Shown here: piece by piece, positions 56,089 through 64,000 of the stretch
Position numbering within the stretch: position 1 is the first letter of the stretch
Layout of the letters: each line of letters starts with the position of its first letter
Assembly: GCA_029990175.1 (NCBI GenBank)
Contig: JARKIP010000011.1
Span: forward strand, 27,440,001 to 27,504,000
Reading direction: 5' to 3'
DNA from: Petunia secreta
Taxonomy: Eukaryota; Streptophyta; Magnoliopsida; Solanales; Solanaceae
Length of the DNA stretch: 64,000 bases
The notes under the pieces: generated by a model
What the model was told of the DNA's origin: nothing
The model's database searches: none
Seen by the model: only the letters and a program-made list of their open reading frames with translations
Program-made: the position numbers and the translations under genes

Positions 56089-57150
56089 TTGCATAATGTA
56101 GGTGCACTTAGAGTGGAAAAAGGAGAGGTTGTGTTGAGTGATGTAAGTGGGCTGTCACAACCCGAATCTACACCTGACCTTGAAAAGAAAATGAGGGAGA
56201 AGAGAGAGGGAAAAAGAATAATTGAGAATGAGGGTACCCCTTATTCTAACACTCACTCTTTATCTTCTTCTTCTACTTGTTTCAACTCTTGTGTAGGTAT
56301 TCTTGGAGGCAAACCGATGGAGCCTCAATCATGTTCCAAGATGGATGGGCAAGGTGAATAAAGTCTTCAATGTGAGCTTCAAGGTGGAGGAACTACCCAT
56401 GATACTTCAAGTACTTTGAGTGAGCAAGATAGCAACTCAAGTGTAAGTGTTATTTCTTCTTCTCATGAGCATGTTACTTCATTGCCTTGTGATAGTATTT
56501 GTGAAAACTCCATGCTAGTTGATGATTTGTGCGATTACAATGTGTTTACAACTAGTGTAGAGTCTTTTGGTCGACTTGTGTGTGCATGTGAATCACTAGT
56601 TGAGAGGATTGATAAGCCACATCATGATGTGAGCTCGGTTTTCATTGAACCTCTCTTTAGTGAAGATATTGTAGTTGACCTTGATTGTGAGCCTTGTTAT
56701 AACACACCACCAATTTTTGACAAAGGGGAAGATGAGTTGATTGATCATGCCCTTATTGATATGCTTATCTTTGGTAGAACTATGTGTTGTAGTGAGGATG
56801 GTAGTGACCTTGAGAAGTCCTTAGTGGATGGGATGATACAATTGTACTTGATGACTCATCAAGTGTGTATGAAGAGTGTGAACTTGAACCTCCATGGTTT
56901 GAAAGGTTTAATTCTATAGATAATCCATTGTTTGAAACTCCAAGTGAGATGAATGGTCTTGTAATTGATTGTGTTGGTCCGTCTTCTAGTAGTCCTAATC
57001 TTGATTGTGTAGGCTATAATGATAAAGAAGCCATTATAGAGACCTTCCTTGATTATCTTGGAGGTGAATGTTTAGGTGAGGAGGTACCTCTTGGTATGTG
57101 TAAGAGTACTTCCAAGAAAGGGAGTGGAGTATTTGATGTTAGTTTTCAAA
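56089..57150 (+). pseudogene. Additional ORF downstream of the chromovirus pol
   Basis: Two sizeable frames: 56416-56919 (167 codons, Ser/Asp/Cys-rich, with CENSMLVDDLCDYNVFTTS and EPCYNTPPIFDKGEDELIDH), and, one frame over, 56865-57150 with WFERFNSIDNPLFETPSEM. They overlap at one shift and so represent one acidic protein of about 250 residues. Before them, 56089-56361 is Glu/Lys-rich. It is in the sense direction behind integrase, where some plant gypsy elements carry an extra frame. No domain recognised. Confidence 0.5.
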
Positions 57151-57159
57151 TGACCAGTC

Positions 57160-58380
57160 GATGTAGAATTCGTTTTCTTATCATGTTTCCATGGTTTCCT
57201 GGGATGTCGTTTCTATTAAGAATCTGTTGTGGTAGAGGGGTGAGCTTCTAGTATGATTTGTTTCTAGCATTTGTGAGACCCTACTAGTTTATCTGGTTTA
57301 AATGTGAGAGATTTGGGAGTGAGTATCCGTATTTTCTGCTTGGCATCTTGTTGTGCTACCTTCTGTTGTTATGTCAAGTCAGTCTACCTCTCTCTTTGGA
57401 ATTCAGTGTTGGTAGGATGATGAGATTCTTATTCGTCACCATCAGAAAGTGTCATTGTTTCTTCCGATGTAAAGTGATTAGTAAGTAATATTCGATCTAC
57501 GTGTCTCTTCTTGGTTCGAGATGCTCTTAGAGTCATGTTGTTCTATAAGCTTGTATCGGTTATAAAAGGGTTTTCTGGTAAATTGTTGGAGTTTCCTTTT
57601 TGTAGGAAGGTTAAATTGGCATGGTTGTTGTTCCATGAAGCTCATTTAATGTCTATTTCTTCAATTGCTATTCTTTGGCTAGCCTGACTCGGAAGTAGTC
57701 TAGCTCTGGTAGCCAAGCAAATAAGAAGATGAACTTGTTGGAGCTCTAGTTATTCCTATCCTCAGTCCATAGCCATCTCATCTTTGTTCGGCACTAGTGA
57801 GCTTGGGCGGTTAGTAGCCGCTTGTGATGTTCACTGTGTTGAACCAGAGTGCGTGTCAAGGTAGCCGGGTAAGCACATTATTATGTTTTAAGGCTACTAA
57901 GGGTAATGAGAGGTGTCATTTTATCTCTGAGTTGATCCATCAGGCGGTGGTGCTTATAGCAAAGGCATGGAGTTGTCAAATCGAGAGTTGCGACTGTTTA
58001 GCAACTCGAGTGGGTAATTTGGTAGCTCAGGTCTGAGCCACATTCTGTTTTTAACTAAATCTTTCTTAGTCCAGCAGGTTGTGCGAGGATGACTATTCCT
58101 ACTCAAGTTAGCTATATAAGTTTATGCTCTAAGTGGGGGAGTCTTCCTCAACTACTGAATGCTAATATTAAATCTCTAATGCATTGCTGAAGCGTAAGCT
58201 AATTCTTAGGTTAGGTTCATCGACCTGTTCTATATCGCAAAGTATATCGACGAGGTGATTCATGGGCAGAATCATGTTAATCCATCCAGAGTTCCGTGTA
58301 TCTTTACTGCGAAAAACTCTCCTCTCGTGATCGAGGACGGGTCAGTGTAGTCTGAATACGATGGGCAATGGTGTTATGAT
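57160..58380 (+). mobile_element. Fragment of the same family as the element nested in the CACTA
   Basis: Homologous to 13960-16540 without the two insertions seen there. It starts near TCTTATCATGTTTCCATGG (57175) and ends near GGGCAATGGTGTTATGA (58380). It has no coding capacity and no LTR. It abuts the chromovirus fragment on the left, which suggests a recombination or nested junction. Confidence 0.7.
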
Positions 58381-58399
58381 TGGTCGTATATCACTCAAC

Positions 58400-58592
58400 C
58401 GAGTTCGGAATGAGGTATAGAATGTCAACTATACTTGGGATTGGAGAAACAAATATCTATCTTATTTGAAGACAGGCACTCTTCCCGAAGACAAGAAAGC
58501 TGCATGAGCCCTTAAAGCCAAAGTGGCCCAATATTACCTTATGGATGACAAACTCTATAGGCGAATGTTCAGTGGCCCTTTGTGTAGGATAT
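58400..58592 (+). pseudogene. Small Tat-type pol fragment
   Basis: Reads DWRNKYLSYLKTGTLPEDKK, then LKAKVAQYYLMDDKLYRRMFSGPL, the linker between the second RNase H and integrase in Tat elements. One TGA is present. It is a truncated relic from a different element than the 32404-53059 copy. Confidence 0.65.
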
Positions 58593-58736
58593 GAGAATAC
58601 TTACTAGTGTTGTTTAATTTTACAATAATTATTGGTAATACTGGTTGGAACTTTTAAGAACCGATACCAATAAATTGATAACTCTACCGTATTGATTTTT
58701 CATAATTACATACCGATAACCGATATACTGCTACCG

Positions 58737-59040
58737 ATACTACAAGAAAATAGGTCTTTAGCGAGGGTAAATTCGGTCGCTAAAAGTCCTAATCCGGTCG
58801 CTATAGATCATTAACGACTGAAAAAAATTCGGTCGTTATTAGTCGTTATAAGCCTTCACGTTAAAAATTTTATGACCGGATTGAACCTTTAGCGGCAACA
58901 AGAAAACCGGTCGGTATACCTTTTTTTAACGACTAAATTTCCCTTTGTTGATTGTCAATTTTCGGTAGATAAAAATCCATAACTACGAAAAAAAATTCCA
59001 GCCATTAAAAGTGGTTTTAGCAGCCAAATTTTACATCCAC
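58737..59040. mobile_element. CACTA-like terminus fragment
   Basis: TACTACAAGAAAATAGG (58739) resembles a CACTA terminus (CACTACAAGAAAA). It is followed by repeated TTCGGTCGCTA / CGGTCGTTA motifs in both orientations (58770-58920), as in subterminal arrays. No partner end or duplication was found, so it is a truncated or non-autonomous piece. Confidence 0.45.
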
Positions 59041-60395
59041 TAATTCTCACAATCTTCCACAATAGCCGAAATTCAAATCAACATATGGAATTGTAACACA
59101 TCCAAAATATATAATAAATTATCATATAAAATTTTATAATCAAATACAAAGAACTAAAACATCACTTTATCAAAAGATATACCAACCCAAAGAATACCAT
59201 TCTTTCTATAAATGCTAAAAAGAGATAGAATTGTTCCATGTATAAATGAGAACATTTTTAAACTAATGCTAACAAGACAATATGTCTCTCTTATTATGGT
59301 TTGAGTCTTCTAGCATTTTCAGTAGCTTATTCTTGCTCTGCACTTTCTGCAGGGTAAGTTCTTCAGACATCAAATTTATGATCCGTAAGAAAAGAAAAAT
59401 TAAAAATGACATTAACTTCAACTTTTGACAAGCATATACAAATATCCACGAATAGAGGTACAATGAGCTAATAATTATAGCATCAACTTGGCTAGATATA
59501 ACCAAGTGAAAGAGTTAAACCAATATCATAGTGATCTTTTGATGCGCGTACAGATGCATATTTTATTAACATGGTGAAACAATTTGTATATTTGGATCGT
59601 AGATCATAGATAGGTGTAGTTCAACTAAACGTCTATAAGAGTAACAAGAGATAGGATTGAAAAAAAAAGAGATTAGTGAAAGTTGTTGAAATCTCAGAGA
59701 TTAGGTTGTGGTTTTTTCTCCCTTGAGAAAGGAGATTTTCTAAGTAAAGTTCATGTGCACTTTACATGCAACAGTTTCTTACGTATAGGTTTTGAGTGGT
59801 AACTTATCGTGAACTTGGTTTTTTATGGATAGTTTAACTTAGCAGACCAAACTTCTCAGGTAATTAAATAATCGGCCAAGCAGACAATTCATTCCCCTCA
59901 ACTCTAGTGTCTTACTAGGTGCACCAAGTACAATATAAATAACAACAATTAAGAAGAAGCAACAACAAAGAGAAGCGAAAAAAAATCTTATGGGGTGAAG
60001 CTAGATTGAGCGCAAAGCTACCCAAGCAACTTGAAACAACAACTTCAGCAGAGTATTGGCTTAGTCGAAATGATGTTGTTACAGTACTGGGAAGCAGGTA
60101 TTATAGGTTCGCTAACCCTAACTACTCTCCTAATCCCACTCCAACATGTCTTTAATGGATAAAAATTGTTGTTGGACATGATAAGCCAATTAATCCACGA
60201 TTTGTCAGAGTTGGTTGCGTTGAAGCAGCAGTCTTCTGAATGCTCTGGTACATTGGTCCGATACAGGTTTACGGTTGCAATCAAGATGGATCCAAAACGA
60301 TGATCTACGGATGATTTAAGCATGTTTTGGTTCTTGGGCGAATTGGTACTGGGCACCTTCGAAGGCACTCATTTATCCGTCCTTTCAACAGTCAA
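59041..60395. other. Spacer, no gene recognised
   Basis: AT-rich. Minus-strand frames at 59269-59505 and 60045-60368 (107 codons, Ser/Asn-rich) have no known motif and no TATA/start context I trust. Confidence 0.45.
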
Positions 60396-60400
60396 GCTAC
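60396..60400. other. Target-site duplication GCTAC of the solo LTR (left)
   Basis: GCTAC precedes TGACACGACC at 60401 and recurs at 62917-62921 after ...GGTCGTTTCA. Confidence 0.92.
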
Positions 60401-62916
60401 TGACACGACCCGAATTTCCGGCTAGGTCATACGGGCACCCGACATCCTCCCTTAGACTTGTCGGGTGAACCCTTCTGAATTGAATTCACAAAAACAAACA
60501 AAAAAATCAACTTTTAGATAAGATATTAGACCTAAAGAAACATGAACATAACTATACATAAGTTGTACGGAAGAAGTTACAGCTGACTACCCAATGTACT
60601 AGGTTTAGGGCTATCCAGACATACATCTAAGAATACAAATGAAGTATAAACATCTCCTGAAGGGAGCAAAATACAACTGAGATAACAAACATAAAACTGG
60701 TGGCCATCCTGAACAAAAGTTGGCTCACCCTGACAGCTGAAGTCGTCTTCGCTCCTCAACAACGTGGAGAACTCAATCCTAGAGCGAACCTGCCGAAACG
60801 AAATAATAGACAAGAGACAAACAGAGGGTGAGTCAAAAGGACTCAGTAAGTGGGAGCAGGCTAGCCACCTCAAAGAAGCAAATATACTAGCCAGGGAGAA
60901 GACAAACAGATAAATCGAATTCACCTTATTTCAACTATAGAAAGGCAGAGCCAGATAATAACTGGAAATACGTATGGAACCATAAACTCATAAACAACTA
61001 GGGACATAAGATAGACAGAACATATAGGTATCCCGAATATATCAACAATCAGAAATACATGACACATACACAAAACATGGCACTATAGTCACACAATGCA
61101 CAACAACCGGTGTAATGAAATAGAATGAATGCAGTATGATGCAATGGGGTCAGATGTGCCCATAATCCCATCCCGAAGCGGAATACTCCTGCATTCGAGG
61201 GGAATACAATCTAATAACCAACCAGAGCAGAATATTCCTACTCCTGGGGTGGGATACTTCTGCACCCGATATAATATAAAGCTGAAGCAGAATACTCATG
61301 CACTCAGTATCTGACATGAGAGCGGAATACTCCTCCACCCGATATAATATAAAGTTAAGGCGGAATACTCCTGCACTCGGTATCTGACATAAGAGCGGAA
61401 TACTCCTGCTCCTGGGTAGAAAACTCCTGCACCCAATATAATATAAAACTGAGGCGGAATACTCCTGCACTCAGTATATGACATAGCAGCCCATAACCAG
61501 AAAATATGATACATATGAATGTGGTATGATGCAATAATAACCCTTCACCGGCGCAGGACTCACATCGGCTACCGGGAAGTACATGTCAAACTTACAACTA
61601 GAGTACAATGCTTCTATGATCAATGCAATACCAACAACAAGGCATAACATATAATATATAGTGTACATTCCAAACTAAGGCGTAGTAAGTACGCCTATCG
61701 GCAGCTACAGACGTAAGGAACACGTGGTAGAATATCCACAAGTCCAAAGGCCACCAAAGAAATGGATATAATCACTTACCTTGTTGCAAAGTTAGCACTG
61801 CTACTCAACAACCGCTTTGTCCTTTGGATTTATTGCTAAACGATCCCACTGTGTTTAATAAGCAGAAAAATATATCACATAAGGCTAAAGCCTTCAATCC
61901 TTACATCTTAGAACAATCCGGGTAGGAATCCGACACCCGTTTTGAATAGACAATACGCAGTCCAGACCTATGTACATGGTTAAAAATCATATAACCAAAT
62001 TCTAAATAAATTACATTTACGGGTTGCCTATAACTCCCTGAGTTAGAATGTATAATCAGTTCCATTATCGGGGTCCAATTACCCTTTAAACTATCAATTT
62101 AACTTATTAGAACGATGTCTAATATCCCGATATCTACCATTAAAATATATTCAAACACATGTAATAAATCCCAATAATAAATAAATATCATTACCTGAAT
62201 ATTTCAGGACAAAAATTCTATTTTTGCTGCTCATTTTCTTTTCCTTTCTCTATTTTCTGCCATTTTCTTTGTTCGTTTCGCGTTCCTCCCTTTCCCCCTC
62301 TTGTTTTTATGTCTGTTTTCTGCTTTGAACTATAAAGCTAAGCTAAGGGATTATATCCCTTTAGCCACCGCCTTTCTTTTATTTATTTTTTTCCTTTTTT
62401 TCTTTTCTTTTCTTTTCTTTTTAGATAATAATTTCAATCTTATCTTAAAGTACAAACTTTATTTTGATAAATATCAAATCGAAATACTAATTTATCTTTT
62501 TAAATATTTATAATAAAAACTACTCGCGAAGACGAATCTCTTATCGGATTTCTAAAGCTCAAAATACGAATTAAACAGAAAAGATCAAATTCTTTAACTT
62601 TCAGGACTTTAGCAGAAACCATCAGTATGACCTCGGAATTTACTTCCGAAAGTTCACACAGGTCACAAATGACCATACGAACCTAACGACACTTTCGAAT
62701 TTCGAATCGGAGCTCATTCGCCAAAATCGAGCTCGAAAATCTCTTTTTAAGATTTGCCGACAACGGAAACTGAAACCTTCTTTCGATACCTACCAAACGA
62801 AGTCCGATTAAGCTCAAATTTACAGACAGGTCCTAATGGACCTTACGAAGATTTTAAAACTGTCGGTACGCCAATCAAAATTCTAACTCCCGAAACGACT
62901 ACCTAAGGTCGTTTCA
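60401..62916 (-). mobile_element. Solo LTR (2516 bp), same family as the nested gypsy element
   Basis: On the minus strand it starts TGAAACGACC (62916) and ends GGTCGTGTCA (60401), flanked by perfect 5-bp GCTAC duplications. It contains the hairpin cluster (61680-61745), the GGAATACTCC array (61170-61475) and conserved 3' portion (60577-60924), all as in 10159-12279. No internal region exists on either side. A perfect duplication around a lone LTR means LTR-LTR recombination after insertion. Confidence 0.9.
61170..61475 (-). repeat. GCAGGAGTATTCCGC array in the solo LTR
   Basis: About nine copies of the 15-base core (plus-strand GCGGAATACTCCTGC) with the same linkers (ATATTATATCGGGT, TATGTCAGATAC) as the other two LTRs, but different copy order. 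Confidence 0.85.
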
Positions 62917-62921
62917 GCTAC

Positions 62922-63486
62922 GCATCCGGACGTTTAGCCACAACGTTGTCATATTTTCTCCATAACCGTTATGAAGTAAAATATTTTACTAGTAATCCAC
63001 TACCTCTTTCATCTTTGGAGTAAACCAATCTCCCCTACATTATATTTGTACTACCTCCAATGATGTCCCGTTTGTCCTGAAGACAACTTGCTATTTTCAA
63101 CCTTTACACGTGAAGTTCATGGCAATCTGCTTCGAAAACCTACCTCAGGATTTTATAATTACTAATAATACATCTCACGAAATATATGTATCACCTTCTA
63201 ACGAAATAAGTAACACAAGAGGGTAATATTTAAATTAGAATATCCAATACAAAATCTATTCTAATATAAACAATGAGTCAATTATCATAATATAATGTGG
63301 CCGATTTATAATATGGAACGACCCACCAGAGTTGTTGTTGTTGTTGTTGTTTTTTCATTTTTTTCCAAAATTGTTAACTCAGTCATAGACGAAAGACAAA
63401 ATGGTGATTGAAAACGTGAGCTTTGGGCGTGAAACCCGTGATATATTATAAATGTTTTTCCTTCTTTTCTTTTCATTAATAAAATA
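62922..63486. other. Spacer with a TTG microsatellite
   Basis: AT-rich. (GTT)7 at about 63331-63352 lacks the body of a TTG-tailed SINE in front of it. Nothing else recognised. Confidence 0.45.
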
Positions 63487-63512
63487 CTAGAAAATCAGTC
63501 CGCGCATCGCGC
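63487..63512 (-). mobile_element. Helitron-like 3' terminus, opposite strand
   Basis: On the minus strand CTGCGCGATGCGCGGAC (a GCGC-based hairpin) is followed after about 10 bases by CTAG (63487-63490) and T. It is the same form as the three plus-strand termini at the left end of the window. The element would extend right, towards or past 64000. Confidence 0.55.
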
Positions 63513-64000
63513 AGTAACGGAAAACCTCATTGATACAATATAATTTGTTGCTAAAATCTGAATATTAAGAATAAATAAGTAAATTCATGTAAGCACTAAA
63601 AAATCTGAGAACTATTGTAATGTAATTTAATTTAAATGCAAGAGTTTAATGGATTTTCTCTTTCTAAGTTTACCAACCATAATAAGTTGTTCTTTAAGTA
63701 TAATCGCTTTACAATGTAGGGCGGTCATGGAACAAATAGGCTAAACAGCTCCATTAATCTCTCCTGACATTATATCAGTAGGATGATAACATATCATACG
63801 CTTCCAATTTATTAGAATTTTTTTAAAAAGATATTGATTAAATGGTACTTAATGTCGTATTTCTCCTTTCTTATTGATGTGAACATATTTTTTTAGTATG
63901 TTACAAAGAATAATCCCTTTTAAATTTGGAATACTTTACTTAAACTTCTAATTTTTCCTCAATGAAAAGCTTTTATAGAACAAATACCATGACAGGTTTA
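63513..64000. other. Right-edge spacer, possible Helitron body
   Basis: AT-rich with no open frame of note. If the terminus at 63487 is genuine, this is the interior of that element. Confidence 0.4.

Noticed and set aside
63331..63352. (GTT)n as the tail of a second TTG-tailed SINE
   Set aside because: The sequence in front of it lacks the conserved SINE/LINE 3' body seen at 6387-6530.

Overview
This is a repeat-dominated stretch of a plant nuclear genome. It is most likely from the nightshade family (Solanaceae), judging from a TTG-tailed SINE/RTE-LINE 3' end, an RTE-type LINE and chromovirus LTR types I know from that family. The genus cannot be told from sequence alone. I see one apparently intact cellular gene: a five-exon, 350-codon, secreted bark-storage-protein-like gene on the minus strand (25997-29062). 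Nearly everything else is transposable elements, their fragments, or AT-rich spacer with microsatellites.

Layout. 1-735: 5' end of a minus-strand LTR retrotransposon (LTR, primer binding site, first codons of gag). 736-5588: spacer with three Helitron-like 3' termini and a Mutator-like MITE. 5580-24871: a nested stack. A second copy of the same MITE (9-bp duplication matching 8/9) is split by a probable hAT-like element. That element carries an RTE-type LINE, split by a 15.9-kb CACTA transposon (3-bp duplication CCA). The second CACTA gene is split by an 8.75-kb plus-strand Ty3/gypsy element (5-bp duplication CACGA). The insertion order follows directly from the interrupted frames and the target-site duplications.

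24872-32403: spacer, the cellular gene, a minus-strand copia-type LTR, and unassigned low-copy-looking sequence. 32404-53059: a 20.7-kb Tat/Ogre-type Ty3/gypsy element with 3.8/3.7-kb LTRs and duplication GAGGT. It has two diverged tandem copies of the Ogre-type ORF1 upstream of gag, then gag, protease, reverse transcriptase, RNase H, a second (archaeal-type) RNase H and integrase. Its 3' untranslated region carries three perfect hairpins and a 69-bp tandem repeat. All frames are damaged by stops or shifts, so this copy is non-autonomous.

53065-64000: unassigned sequence, a chromovirus pol fragment with an extra downstream ORF, a second fragment of the element nested in the CACTA, a small Tat pol fragment, a CACTA-like terminus, and a minus-strand solo LTR of the same family as the nested element (duplication GCTAC). 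A fourth Helitron-like terminus on the opposite strand lies near the right edge.

Most unusual points: the duplicated ORF1 module with splice-acceptor-like sequence ahead of each 5' frame, the covarying hairpin trio in the Tat 3' UTR, the LTR tandem array that is open in all three forward frames next to three conserved hairpins, and the five-level nest. The repeat families were recognised by eye; no search or alignment was run.
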